DNA of 64,000 bases from Acidobacteriota bacterium. Its GTDB lineage: Bacteria > Acidobacteriota > Holophagae > Acanthopleuribacterales > Acanthopleuribacteraceae. Numbering within the stretch: the stretch's first letter is position 1; every line of letters begins with the position of its first letter. This document shows, piece by piece, positions 51,618-60,685 of this stretch. The notes beneath the pieces are model-generated. The model saw only the letters and a list, made by a program, of their open reading frames with translations, made no database searches and had not been told where the DNA came from. Where the stretch lies: positions 62,001 to 126,000 of the forward strand of contig JACJWC010000001.1 of the NCBI GenBank assembly GCA_020637335.1, given 5' to 3'. The position numbers and the translations under genes were made by a program.

Positions 51618-52727
51618 ATGGATTTACAAAATTCGGGTTCCCGCCGATTAGTTGCGGTTATGTTCTGTGACATCGTCGGGTACTCAGCCAAAATGGACCG
51701 CGATGAAGCAATGGCCATGCGCTGCGTGAACTCATTTGAAGACCTTTTGGGCAAATATGTGCCTCAATTTGAGGGTCGGTTGATCAAATTGCTCGGCGAT
51801 GGTTCGTTGTCGGAGTTTCCAACGGCAGCGCAGGCGGTAAATTGTGCGCAAGAACTTTTACGCGCTATTTCTGAACGCAATGAAGCACTAGATGAGCATG
51901 ATCATTTCAAAGTTCGAGTTGGCATTCATTTGGGCGAAGTCCTTGATAAAAATGGTGATATCTTTGGTGAGGCGGTCAATATTGCCGCCCGCATCCAAAC
52001 CATCGCCGAACCGGGAACCATAGCTTTGTCAGAAGCGGTTTATGCCCAAGTTCGCAATCGCATGAGCCTGGATGGGCACCTACTCGAACCGACAAAACTC
52101 AAAAATATAGCCGAAAAGATCCGTATTTTTGTGATTGGTGCATCGTCTAGTCACCATCCCCTTTGGCGACCCCACGGACGTTTGAATAAGGTTTGGCGCC
52201 CTCTCGCTTTAGTCGCTGCCATATTGATCGTCGGCGTTTTGATTTGGAAATGGAATTTTGTTACCGCGTTTTGGAGCGTCGCCATTGGTGAACCTCAACC
52301 CAATCATGTGGGCCTATTGTGGGTGGAATCCGCTGAAGATCCACAAGCCCAAGCCTTGGTCGGTACCCTCACTGAGGAAATTGATTTCTCCATGTCCGAA
52401 AGACTCGCCAATCATTGGATCAATAAAGATTCCATGTTGGATGTATTTGGGTCCGTTGGCATTGATCCCTCTGAATTGGAACAGTTGAAGCGCCAGCCCT
52501 GCGCGGCAGCCAAGGAGGGTGGCATTGCTTATGCCATGACCTGTAAACTCTTGCCAGCTCAATTAGATACGCAAAAGGAACGCGGCCATTGGGAATTGCG
52601 CACCTCCTTGGTCTGCACCCGCACACGAACCATCGTGACAGCATTTTCTGTTCAGGGCGATTCACCCCAGGAATTGGTTCAACAGTTGGAACCGAGAATT
52701 GAGAAAGTTATCCCAAATCTTTTTTAG
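51618..52727 (+). CDS. Class III adenylate/guanylate cyclase with membrane anchor
   Basis: A 369-residue nucleotidyl cyclase making cAMP or cGMP. The N-terminal cyclase domain (about 8-180) has VMFCDIVGYSAKM (first metal Asp), KLLGDGSLSEF (second metal Asp), GIHLGEV and NIAARIQTI (transition-state Asn/Arg). A transmembrane helix follows near 195-215 (LALVAAILIVGVLIW). A ~150-residue C-terminal domain that should be periplasmic starts VGLLWVESAEDPQAQ. ATG at 51618 is chosen because GAGG precedes it; frames from 51561 or 51582 are less supported. The outer domain may sense a signal. Confidence 0.9.
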   Translation: MDLQNSGSRRLVAVMFCDIVGYSAKMDRDEAMAMRCVNSFEDLLGKYVPQFEGRLIKLLGDGSLSEFPTAAQAVNCAQELLRAISERNEALDEHDHFKVRVGIHLGEVLDKNGDIFGEAVNIAARIQTIAEPGTIALSEAVYAQVRNRMSLDGHLLEPTKLKNIAEKIRIFVIGASSSHHPLWRPHGRLNKVWRPLALVAAILIVGVLIWKWNFVTAFWSVAIGEPQPNHVGLLWVESAEDPQAQALVGTLTEEIDFSMSERLANHWINKDSMLDVFGSVGIDPSELEQLKRQPCAAAKEGGIAYAMTCKLLPAQLDTQKERGHWELRTSLVCTRTRTIVTAFSVQGDSPQELVQQLEPRIEKVIPNLF

Positions 52728-52827
52728 TTACCCTCCACCGGTAAAAGAATTGAGCTGCCCATTTTTTGATGTTTTTGTTGCGGTCATCCACATAATACAA
52801 AAAAGCTTTTGATGTTATGGATTTGAC

Positions 52828-53313
52828 TCAGCCCAGGATGGAGGGGTTGCGTTGCCACAGACTGAAATTAAGACAGGTGGCAAAACTCACCCACAGGAGG
52901 TAGGGAAAAAGAAGGCCGGCAGCCAATGGCTTAATTTTTTTGAATGCCAGAAAAGTGAGCAGAATACACACTCCAAGTAAAACGATTTCGATAAAGGCGA
53001 CCAACCCCAGACGCCAAGTGAAGAACAGCCAGCTCCATAAGCCATTTAAAACTAGCTGAATTGCAAATAATTTGAGTGCTTTTTTGCGTTCTGGTGAAGG
53101 AGGATTGAGCCAGATAATCCACACAGCCAACGCCATTAAACCATACAGCACCGTCCAAACGGGACCAAATAGCCAGGGGGGTGGTGCCCAAACGGGCTGA
53201 GCCAGTTGACCATAAAAGCTTTGGGCTTGGATAGAGGCCAAAGCGCCAATGGCCGATACGCCATAACAAACTAAGAGACTAACCAGAAGCCCGATTGTTT
53301 TTTTCACTTTCAT
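52828..53313 (-). CDS. tspO: TspO/MBR family membrane protein
   Basis: A 161-residue membrane protein with five helices. TspO binds tetrapyrroles and affects stress responses in bacteria. Diagnostic motifs are QPVWAPPPWLFGPVWTVLYG (helices 1-2), LNGLWSWLFF and PYLLWVSFATCLNFSLWQRN in the last helix. ATG at 53313 follows GGAAGGAC at good spacing; the longer frame from 53328 is unlikely. It is monocistronic and convergent with the cyclase. A weak TTACC/GGTAA hairpin lies between the two genes near 52729-52745. Confidence 0.93.
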   Translation of the reverse strand: MKVKKTIGLLVSLLVCYGVSAIGALASIQAQSFYGQLAQPVWAPPPWLFGPVWTVLYGLMALAVWIIWLNPPSPERKKALKLFAIQLVLNGLWSWLFFTWRLGLVAFIEIVLLGVCILLTFLAFKKIKPLAAGLLFPYLLWVSFATCLNFSLWQRNPSILG

Positions 53314-53409
53314 GAGTCCTTCCCTCACAAGTAACCATTTTACAAAGCGTTACGCATGAGGATTCCAATCGGTTTCATCTCGGCTTCTCTAAGAGTTTTT
53401 GGATAAAGA

Positions 53410-54336
53410 CTATTTCTTGCCTTTTTTGGCCTTTGGCTTTTTGCTTGGCGTTTGTACCTTCGGCGCTTGGGCTTCCAACTGAGTCTGCATGTCTGCGAAA
53501 TGTGCCTTGTCATCCTCGCTCGGTACCGGGTACTTGAGGTCCAAAGATTCGAGCGCCTCGACGATGATGCCTGCAACCGTCTCGCGCATGAAGGGCTTGT
53601 GGTCGGCCGGGATGCAGTACCAAGGAGCCCACGACCTGGATGTGGCTGCCAAAGCCTGCTGATAGGCTTCCATATAGGCTGACCAATGCCCACGTTCCGA
53701 AACATCGCCGGTCGAGAATTTCCAGTTTTTCTCAGGCTTTTCCAAGCGTTCCAAGAATCTCTGGCGTTGTTCTTCTTCCGATACATTGAGGAAAAACTTG
53801 AGAATCAAAGTTCCATTGCGCGCCAAATGCTTTTCGTGATCGGCAATCGATTCCAATCGTTGATCCCAAATGTCCTCGCTGATGGCGTATTTGGGCAGTT
53901 TCTGTCCGCCCAGGTATTCGGGGTGAACACGCACCACCAACACTTCTTCATAATAGGAACGGTTAAATACACCAATACGACCCCGCTCGGGGAGACATTT
54001 ACTCGTTCGCCATAAAAAATCATGGTCTAGCTCTTCTGCACTGGGGGCCTTAAAGGAATAGATCTGGCATCCCACTGGATTCACCCCGGAGAGTACCGCC
54101 TTAATCGTGCCATCTTTGCCCGCGGCATCCATGGCCTGAAAGATGAGCAGAACCGAATGATGATCATGGGCATACAAAAGACTTTGCAGTTCAGCTAGTT
54201 TTTCTACATATTCCTCAAGTTGTTCTTTGTTCTTTTTTTTGTCTGACTTTGCTTTTGGTGGATGATTCTTCATTTTGGATAAACTAAAAGATCCATCGAA
54301 TGGGACGAGATAGGGACTCTTGGGTGCCTCGAACAT
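53410..54336 (-). CDS. ppk2: Polyphosphate kinase 2
   Basis: A 308-residue enzyme that uses polyphosphate to phosphorylate nucleotides, or the reverse. Walker A is MDAAGKDGTIKAVLSG; the Walker B/lid region is GVFNRSYYEEVLVVRVHP. Then come NGTLILKFFLNVSEEEQRQR and WYCIPADHKPFMRETVAG, typical of the PPK2 subfamily with one kinase domain. A lysine-rich tail (KKPKAKKGKK) ends the protein. ATG at 54336 follows GGTGGAA; a longer frame starts at 54384. No operon partners are seen. Confidence 0.94.
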   Translation of the reverse strand: MFEAPKSPYLVPFDGSFSLSKMKNHPPKAKSDKKKNKEQLEEYVEKLAELQSLLYAHDHHSVLLIFQAMDAAGKDGTIKAVLSGVNPVGCQIYSFKAPSAEELDHDFLWRTSKCLPERGRIGVFNRSYYEEVLVVRVHPEYLGGQKLPKYAISEDIWDQRLESIADHEKHLARNGTLILKFFLNVSEEEQRQRFLERLEKPEKNWKFSTGDVSERGHWSAYMEAYQQALAATSRSWAPWYCIPADHKPFMRETVAGIIVEALESLDLKYPVPSEDDKAHFADMQTQLEAQAPKVQTPSKKPKAKKGKK

Positions 54337-54517
54337 CTTGGGTTCCACCTTTGTCGAAATGGGTTTGGTCCCAAAATAGCACATTCTGACCAGAACGGGT
54401 CAAACAGTCTTTTTCAAAGCCAACTTAAGTTACTTAAAAAAAACGAGTTATGGACTTAACCAGTAAATAAATCCAATTTTCGAATCAACCTGCCCACTGG
54501 TAGGGTTATTTTTGGAT
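54337..54517. other. Gap between PPK2 and the aminotransferase gene
   Basis: Upstream region of the PPK2 gene and downstream region of the aminotransferase gene. A TGACC/GGTCA inverted repeat (about 54389-54404) may be an operator. No gene is visible. Confidence 0.3.
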
Positions 54518-55630
54518 TTATTTCCCGTAAAACTGGAGGACTTTTTCGATAACAAATTCTTTTTCTTCTTGGGTCAGATAGGGATGGACGGGTAGTGAAA
54601 TTATTTTTTGGGCCTGGGTCTCTGCGACTGGAAAGTCGCCGGGCCCATAACCTAACTTTGCGCTTGCCGGTTGCAGGTGGAGAGGTACCGGGTAATGAAC
54701 TTTGGCGCTCACGCCTTTTTGTTTGAGGTATGCGAGCAGGCCATCGCGATCCTCAACTTGGATCATGTACATGTGGTACACGGCCCGGTCTTGGGCAGGA
54801 CGCGGAGGAATGGTTATTTGGGGCACCTGCTTAAAGGCCAAATCGTAAGCAAAGGCATTGGCGATGCGATTATCCGTATGATTGCGCACTTCAGGGAGCA
54901 GGGCATTGCCAACTGCCGCTTGTAAAGTGTCCAAACGCGAATTGTATGCGTAGAACGCATAGGTATCGCGATCGGTCATACCGTGATTGCGCATGAGCCT
55001 TAACATTTCGGCTAGATCTGGCTTTTGCGTACAAATCACTCCGGCATCACCCCAAACATGCAGGTTTTTAATGGGATGCATGCTGAACGCGGCCAATTTT
55101 CCCCAAGCCCCGCAGCGAACATCGTTTTGGCCAGCGTCAATGGCGGTACAGGCATCTTCCAAAATGGCTAAGCCGTGTCGATCCGCAATGGCCTGAATGG
55201 CACTCATATCAACCGGCTGTCCCGTGTAATGCACCGGCACTATGACCTTGGTTTTGGGGCTGATTGCTGCTTCCAATTTATTCGGGTCCAATACGTACTT
55301 TTCATTGCAGTCGACAAAACGCAAACGGGCACCTGCCGTCTCGATGGCACCGGCGGTGGCGACAAAAGTATTGACGGCTGTAATCACCTCATCGCCCGGT
55401 CCAACCCCCAATGCCTTTAGACTGAGGAACAAGGCGTCCGTCCCACTGCCCACGCCGATGGCGTAACGTGCACCGATGAATTCTGCAAAAGCAGCTTCAA
55501 AGCGCTCCACTTCAGCGCCTAAAGTGAGTTGGCCCGTTTTGACCAACTGTCCAATACGCGCCAGGATCGGTTCAGGCTCCGCGAATTGGCGTTGCAAGTA
55601 TCCGTAGGGAACTTTCATATAATCCTTCAT
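54518..55630 (-). CDS. DegT/DnrJ/EryC1/StrS-type sugar aminotransferase
   Basis: A 370-residue PLP enzyme that transfers an amino group to a nucleotide-linked keto sugar. Family features are AIGVGSGTDALFLSLKALG, the DEVITAVNTFVATAGAIE segment, the PLP-ring aspartate in LAILEDACTAIDA, and the lysine for the Schiff base in FSMHPIKNLHVWGDAG. NSRLDTLQAAVGNALLPEV is also typical. The ATG overlaps the epimerase stop by four bases (ATGA), so the pair is co-translated. It likely makes an amino sugar for a surface polysaccharide or glycoprotein. Confidence 0.94.
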   Translation of the reverse strand: MKDYMKVPYGYLQRQFAEPEPILARIGQLVKTGQLTLGAEVERFEAAFAEFIGARYAIGVGSGTDALFLSLKALGVGPGDEVITAVNTFVATAGAIETAGARLRFVDCNEKYVLDPNKLEAAISPKTKVIVPVHYTGQPVDMSAIQAIADRHGLAILEDACTAIDAGQNDVRCGAWGKLAAFSMHPIKNLHVWGDAGVICTQKPDLAEMLRLMRNHGMTDRDTYAFYAYNSRLDTLQAAVGNALLPEVRNHTDNRIANAFAYDLAFKQVPQITIPPRPAQDRAVYHMYMIQVEDRDGLLAYLKQKGVSAKVHYPVPLHLQPASAKLGYGPGDFPVAETQAQKIISLPVHPYLTQEEKEFVIEKVLQFYGK

Positions 55631-56616
55631 TTCAAGCCGACAGCTTGCATGGTTTTGATGTTGTAATAGCGCGGATCCGTCAAGGCATTAGGAACCTTGC
55701 CACTCTCAAACGCGGCTTTTAAATCTCGAATCGCTTGCTCAATGCCAAATTTGGGTTTGAATCCCAATTCAGCTTGAATTTTTTCGGACGAAATATGATA
55801 GCTGCGATTATCGTCTGAGGGTTTGGTATGCAGGGTAACATGTTCGCCCATAACGCTGCGCACCCGTTCGGCAATTTCGCTGACTTTGATATTTTCGTAG
55901 CCGGCATTGTAGATCTTGCCGGCTATTTGTTGCTTCGGTAATTGCAGGACAAGCAGATAAAGGTCGGTCATGTCCTCAATATGGAGATTGGGCCGCAACT
56001 GATTACCGCCAAATATAGTGATCTCACCTTTATAAAAGGCCTGACAACTCAAAATATTGACGACAACATCCAAGCGAAGACGCGGGGAAAACCCACATAC
56101 CGTGGCCGGGCGCAATGTCAGGCAGGTGAAATCATCGGATTGGTATCGGTTGAGGATTTTTTCGCAATCGGCTTTAAAGCGCGAATAATCGGTCAAGGGT
56201 TCGAGTGGCAAATCTTCCGTAACATTGGGTGTTTGTTTTACCCCGTAAACACTACTGGAGGAGGCATAAATGAAACGTTGAACGCCTGCGGATTTGCTCG
56301 CCTGAACCAAGGGTTCAAAAGCATCCAGGTTAATACTTTTGCCCAGCTGTGGATCCAATTCAAAACTCGGATCATTGGATATGCATGCCAGGTGAATGAC
56401 GGCATCGACACCTTCCAGCGCTTTGGCAACACATTCGGTGTCGCGCAAATCACCTTTGAATAACCGAATTTGATTTAATACCTCGGGTTCAAATACCTGT
56501 CCGTAAAGCATAAGGTCCAAAACGCTTACCTGGTAACCTGCAGCCAAAAGTTTGGGCACCAGAACAGCGCCTACATAACCCGCACCACCTGTCACCAAGA
56601 TGTGTTGTTTCCCCAA
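55627..56616 (-). CDS. NAD-dependent sugar epimerase/dehydratase
   Basis: A 329-residue extended SDR enzyme acting on nucleotide sugars. The NAD motif is TGGAGYVGAVL (GxxGxxG). The catalytic YSRFK is at about residues 143-147, with the serine in YASSSSVYG. RPNLHIEDMTDLYL is a typical C-terminal substrate-binding stretch. Together with the coupled aminotransferase it forms a two-gene sugar-modification unit. The start at 56616 is convincing (MGKQHILVTGGAG); a short gap separates it from the divergent sulfotransferase gene. Confidence 0.93.
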   Translation of the reverse strand: MGKQHILVTGGAGYVGAVLVPKLLAAGYQVSVLDLMLYGQVFEPEVLNQIRLFKGDLRDTECVAKALEGVDAVIHLACISNDPSFELDPQLGKSINLDAFEPLVQASKSAGVQRFIYASSSSVYGVKQTPNVTEDLPLEPLTDYSRFKADCEKILNRYQSDDFTCLTLRPATVCGFSPRLRLDVVVNILSCQAFYKGEITIFGGNQLRPNLHIEDMTDLYLLVLQLPKQQIAGKIYNAGYENIKVSEIAERVRSVMGEHVTLHTKPSDDNRSYHISSEKIQAELGFKPKFGIEQAIRDLKAAFESGKVPNALTDPRYYNIKTMQAVGLK

Positions 56617-56673
56617 AAATCACTTCCTCTCTAGAATGAGGCAAAGGTGCCGATACAAAACCTTGGAGGTTGC

Positions 56674-57513
56674 ATGTCCGATTGCCAAGTATTTTTTATT
56701 TTATCAAGCGGCCGCTCTGGTACACAGACGCTTCAACGGCTTTTTGGACAATTTCCTCAAGTGGAAATGCACCACGAATACCTTTGCACCCATGTTCAAC
56801 CTTTGGCTATCAAGTATTATCTTGGCCGAATTACACGTCAGGCGGCCATTCACGAACTGGGAAAATGGCATGGACAAGCGGTTCGCTTCTGTCGATTTCC
56901 TTTTTGGGGCGATAGTTCCAATAAACTGAGTTGGCTAATCGAACCTTTGGCCGACTTGTTTCCGCAAGCCAAATTTGTCCATCTGGTTCGCGATGGCAGG
57001 AACGTGGTCAGTAGCTTTTTCCACAAGTTGAAGGACGAATGTTACGACGATATCAGCTGGTCGTCCTATCGAAGCTGGGTAGAAAATCCTTCAGCTGAAA
57101 CGGAACCTCCACCCGAAAAAAAATATTGGTGGCCACACCCGCGCCAAATGGTTTCCGGCTGGCAGAATTGGTCCCGTTTTGAGCGTTTGTGTTTTTACTG
57201 GTGTGAAGTCAATCGGATCATTGAGGAAGATTCTCGCCCTCTAAAAGAAGGACTATTCCATTACCTGCGCCTAGAAGATTTGGTTAGTAAGGTGGAGAGT
57301 TATACGCAACTACTTCGCTTTTTAGGGCTGCCGATCGAAGCAGAACCGTTCACCAGCTTGAGGCGCCCGCACAATGTCAACATTCCCCAGCACTTCCCGC
57401 TCACAAGCGAACAAATGGCTATTTTTTCGCGGATGTGTGGCGCCACCATGAGTCATTACGGTTACCGCATGGAGGATGACTACGCGGTGAACTACCACCC
57501 CGATGGTTGGTAA
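56674..57513 (+). CDS. PAPS-dependent sulfotransferase
   Basis: A 279-residue enzyme that transfers sulfate from PAPS to a sugar or other hydroxyl group. The 5'-phosphosulfate loop is ILSSGRSGTQTLQRLF and the 3'-phosphate site is FVHLVRDGRNVVSSFF. FHYLRLEDLVSK follows, as in Sulfotransfer_1/3 proteins. ATG at 56674 is preferred because GGAGG lies four bases upstream; the frame extends to 56647. It is divergent from the sugar epimerase, so its substrate may be the same glycan. Its 3' end overlaps folC by 22 bases on the opposite strand. Confidence 0.9.
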   Translation: MSDCQVFFILSSGRSGTQTLQRLFGQFPQVEMHHEYLCTHVQPLAIKYYLGRITRQAAIHELGKWHGQAVRFCRFPFWGDSSNKLSWLIEPLADLFPQAKFVHLVRDGRNVVSSFFHKLKDECYDDISWSSYRSWVENPSAETEPPPEKKYWWPHPRQMVSGWQNWSRFERLCFYWCEVNRIIEEDSRPLKEGLFHYLRLEDLVSKVESYTQLLRFLGLPIEAEPFTSLRRPHNVNIPQHFPLTSEQMAIFSRMCGATMSHYGYRMEDDYAVNYHPDGW

Positions 57514-58598
57514 TTCAATTTCTGTAAGAAGGCACCCAATACATAGAGGGAACCACAGACCAATAGCGGTTGCTCTAACCAGGTTCGCCATTCGCTTTCC
57601 GTGACATAATTCGTGCCTTCTGGCCAGGCGTTTGCGGGAAGAGCCTTTTCGAACGGGCAATCCCAAATGGAAATCGATTGGGCGACTGGGCGCATCGTCT
57701 GGAGGAAAATTTGCGGATCGCGCGGCTGGGACAATCCGGCAAGAATCCTGATCGGTGCTAAACCTTGATTGCGCACCCAATTGGCCAAAGAATGCCAGCC
57801 CATTGGATTGTGCGCTCCATCTAAATAAATGTGCGGGGCCAAGTGTGTCCTTCTGCCCAAAATTGGCTGTAAAGTATGCGGTTCAGGCCAACCCAGGGTC
57901 CGACACACGGCCTGTAAGGTCAAAAGGTTGTGTTCGTATTCAGTTGGTTCTGGCAATTGAACGGGAACCCAATGACAACCGATCTGCTTTAGACGCGTAG
58001 TGACTTCCGACCATTCTGCCAGATAGGCTGGCGCAACAAAAATTCGATCGGGTCGGGCAATTTCAATCTTTTCTAAGGCAATCTTTTCACGGGTTGGCCC
58101 TAAATACTCGCAATGGTCCAGTTCAACACTGGTGATGACGCTTAAATACGGCTCCAAAGCATTGGTCGCATCCCAACGGCCACCCAAACCAACCTCAAAC
58201 ACAGCCTTTTTGATTCCGATTTGGTCAAACATGACGACCGCTAAAAGGAACAACCACTCGAAATAGCTGGCCTCGTCATTTTTTAATACCTGAGAGAGCG
58301 TTTGGTAAGCAGCTATCCACGCTGGATCTTCCACCCAGCGTCCGTCAATGCGGATCCGTTCGCGAACATCCAATAAATGCGGCGAGGTAAAAGAACCCGT
58401 GCCCGCGCCCCACGCCTGGGCCACGTTGGCCGTTATGGTTCCTTTCCCATTGGTCCCCCCAACTAATATCGCCTGAAAATGCTGTTCGGGATGGCCAAGC
58501 AGGGCCAAAACACGTTTGACCCGATCCAGGCTGGGATGGAACCGCTGCCACTCCGTTTGGGCCAGTGGCGGAACGGGAACAGCAGCGGTTTGGGCCAT
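57492..58598 (-). CDS. folC: Folylpolyglutamate/dihydrofolate synthase FolC
   Basis: A 368-residue Mur-ligase-type enzyme that adds glutamate to folates. The P-loop is GGTNGKGTITANVAQ. SFTSPHLLDVRERIRIDG, FEVGLGGRWDATN and ITSVELDHCEYLGPTREKIA are all family motifs, as is YLDGAHNPMG at the domain border. It is about 50 residues shorter than typical FolC, mainly in the C-terminal domain. The start at 58598 follows the accD stop directly (TAGTATG). accD-folC is a common gene pair. Confidence 0.93.
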   Translation of the reverse strand: MAQTAAVPVPPLAQTEWQRFHPSLDRVKRVLALLGHPEQHFQAILVGGTNGKGTITANVAQAWGAGTGSFTSPHLLDVRERIRIDGRWVEDPAWIAAYQTLSQVLKNDEASYFEWLFLLAVVMFDQIGIKKAVFEVGLGGRWDATNALEPYLSVITSVELDHCEYLGPTREKIALEKIEIARPDRIFVAPAYLAEWSEVTTRLKQIGCHWVPVQLPEPTEYEHNLLTLQAVCRTLGWPEPHTLQPILGRRTHLAPHIYLDGAHNPMGWHSLANWVRNQGLAPIRILAGLSQPRDPQIFLQTMRPVAQSISIWDCPFEKALPANAWPEGTNYVTESEWRTWLEQPLLVCGSLYVLGAFLQKLNYQPSGW

Positions 58599-58599
58599 A

Positions 58600-59475
58600 C
58601 TAGGCTCCGGGTTCCGCCTCAAAAAGGTCGGGATTTAAGAAGTAGGTCAGGTAGCGCGCCAGTTTCTGTTTCATCTCGCGGCGCGGAACAACCGCATCCA
58701 ACATGCCGTGTTGTAACAGAAACTCAGAAGACTGAAACCCTTCCGGCAGTTCTTGGCGAATGGTTTGTTGGATGACCCGCGGTCCTGCAAATCCAATTAA
58801 AGCTTTGGGTTCCGCGATATTAATGTCGCCTAGCATAGCAAAGCTGGCCGTAACGCCACCAGTAGTGGGATCGGTCAATACGGAAATAAAAGGCACACGG
58901 GCCTGATCCAAAACCGCTAAGGCGGCGCTGATTTTGGCCATCTGCATCAAGGACAGGGCCCCTTCCATCATACGCGCGCCGCCCGAGCAACTAAAAATGA
59001 TGACCGGCAGACGTTCCTCAGTTCCGCACTCAATGGCGCGAGTGATTTTTTCACCCACCGCAGAACCCATGGATCCACCCAAAAACTGAAAGTCCATGAC
59101 ACAAATAACCGTCTCAATCCCTTCCAGTTTTCCGCGACCCACCCACACCGAATCCTGTTGCATGTTGTTTTTGGCCAGGTTCTTAAGCTGATCGCGATAT
59201 TTTTTAAGCCCCTTAAAAGCCAGGGGATCGGTGGAAATAACGGATTGATACAGCAAATTGTATTTGCCTTCGTCAAACAGGGCTTGGAAACGGGCCTCTG
59301 GTGTAATGCGAAAGTGATAGTCGCACTTGGGGCACACGTTCTCGTTGCGTTGAAGTTCCTGTCGATAAATGATTTCCTTGCAGGAAGGGCACTTTTCCCA
59401 CATGCCTTCAGGGACACGAACCGTAACCGAATCCGATGTCTTGAGCGGGGTCGAATTTTTGATGAACCAGGTCAT
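58600..59475 (-). CDS. accD: Acetyl-CoA carboxylase carboxyltransferase subunit beta
   Basis: AccD pairs with AccA to transfer carboxyl groups from biotin to acetyl-CoA, the first step of fatty-acid synthesis. The N-terminal zinc ribbon CPSC...CPKC (about residues 28-50) is complete. FQFLGGSMGSAVGEKITRA, FSCSGGARMMEGALSLMQMA and LTDPTTGGVTASFAML are typical. Length is 291 residues, normal for the family. ATG at 59475 overlaps the bactofilin stop (ATGA). Confidence 0.96.
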   Translation of the reverse strand: MTWFIKNSTPLKTSDSVTVRVPEGMWEKCPSCKEIIYRQELQRNENVCPKCDYHFRITPEARFQALFDEGKYNLLYQSVISTDPLAFKGLKKYRDQLKNLAKNNMQQDSVWVGRGKLEGIETVICVMDFQFLGGSMGSAVGEKITRAIECGTEERLPVIIFSCSGGARMMEGALSLMQMAKISAALAVLDQARVPFISVLTDPTTGGVTASFAMLGDINIAEPKALIGFAGPRVIQQTIRQELPEGFQSSEFLLQHGMLDAVVPRREMKQKLARYLTYFLNPDLFEAEPGA

Positions 59476-59831
59476 GATTTGACAGGCCCTTTTTCTTTGG
59501 TTTCTTCTGTGATCATGGAGCACTTTCCGTCGAAGATGGCACCGGGCCGGACATCCAGCTTTTTGGTGCGGATGTCACCGATCACTTTTCCGCCTTCTTG
59601 AATTTGCAGGCTGTCACAGCTGCTAACCTTGCCTTTGAGTTCACCCATCACGATCAGCTCACCCACTTTGATATCGGCATTAACGGTCGCGGTTTTGCCC
59701 ACAATCAGTTGGTTTTCCGAGGTGATTTCGCCGGAAAACTCGCCATCGATGCGCATTTTGTCTTTAAAAAACAGCTTTCCTTCGACACGCGTCCCTTTCA
59801 GGATCAGGCCGCTTAATGGTGCTTCAGACAT
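59472..59831 (-). CDS. Bactofilin (polymer-forming cytoskeletal protein)
   Basis: A 119-residue bactofilin. The beta-helical core repeats are visible: LILKGTRVEGKLFFKDKMRI, then DGEFSGEI, VNADIKVGELIVMGELKG and GGKVIGDIRTKKLDVRPGAI. A short hydrophilic tail follows. Bactofilins polymerise without nucleotides and position cell-wall or chromosome-segregation proteins. It overlaps parB by one base (TAATG) and accD by four, so it is part of the par operon. A link to ParAB is known for bactofilins in some bacteria; here it is inferred from position. Confidence 0.92.
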   Translation of the reverse strand: MSEAPLSGLILKGTRVEGKLFFKDKMRIDGEFSGEITSENQLIVGKTATVNADIKVGELIVMGELKGKVSSCDSLQIQEGGKVIGDIRTKKLDVRPGAIFDGKCSMITEETKEKGPVKS

Positions 59832-60685
59832 TACTCCTCCAAGGATGCTTGATTAGTCAAGGATTCAAAGATGCGTTGTAATTGTTCGTGGTTTTTGTAG
59901 GGGATGACCACTTTCCCTCTCTTTTCCGTCCCCCGAATAACGATTTTACTCCCCACCGAACGCGACATGGCCAAGGCAGCCTTTTCCACAAAAATATTTT
60001 GTGCCTGCTCTTGTTTGTTTGCTTTGGGTTTGGATTCCTTAATCAGTTGACGTTCCAATTCTCGCACGGACCATTGGTTTTGAACACACTTCTGTGCCAT
60101 CTGATCGATGCGCTCATTACCACTTAAACCCATCAAACATTTGGCATGACCAAAAGACAGGGACCCGTCCTCGATCATATCCTGTACATTTTGGGGCAGC
60201 TTTAATAACCGCACGGTATTGGAAATCGTGGTTCGGCTTTTGCCCAATTGGGTCGCCAGCGTTTCTTGGGTAAATCCGTTTTTTTCAATTAGGTTTTTGT
60301 AGGCCAAGGCCTCTTCCACCGGATTGAGCTCCTGGCGTTGGATATTCTCAATCAAGGCCAGGGTCAACATCTCCCCTTCTGGTGTATCGCGAATTACAGC
60401 CGGTATCTTGTCGAAGCCGGCCAATTGGGCGGCACGCCAGCGGCGTTCGCCGGCAATCAAAACATATTGACTGCCGCGTTTGGTGACCACTAGCGGTTGA
60501 ATCACGCCATTGGCACGGATGCTTTGAGCTAATTCCTCGAGTTTGGTAGCATCGAACTGGTGGCGCGGCTGATCCGGATTGGGCACAATCTGCTGGATGG
60601 CCAATTCGACAAATTTTTGTTCCTCATTTGCGCCTTCAGGAATGAGTGCGCTAAGCCCCTTGCCGAGCCCGAGCCTTTTGACCAT
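59831..60685 (-). CDS. parB: Chromosome partitioning protein ParB
   Basis: A 284-residue CTP-dependent DNA clamp that loads at parS sites near the origin. The family start RLGLGKGLSALIPEG is present. Then come the parB/Srx-like NTP-binding fold with GERRWRAAQLAGFDKIPAVI and ENIQRQELNPVEEALAYKNLI, and the helix-turn-helix FTQETLATQLGKSRTTISNTV. The start at 60685 overlaps the end of parA by 35 bases. No parS site of the common TGTTTCACGTGAAACA form was recognised nearby. Confidence 0.96.
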   Translation of the reverse strand: MVKRLGLGKGLSALIPEGANEEQKFVELAIQQIVPNPDQPRHQFDATKLEELAQSIRANGVIQPLVVTKRGSQYVLIAGERRWRAAQLAGFDKIPAVIRDTPEGEMLTLALIENIQRQELNPVEEALAYKNLIEKNGFTQETLATQLGKSRTTISNTVRLLKLPQNVQDMIEDGSLSFGHAKCLMGLSGNERIDQMAQKCVQNQWSVRELERQLIKESKPKANKQEQAQNIFVEKAALAMSRSVGSKIVIRGTEKRGKVVIPYKNHEQLQRIFESLTNQASLEE

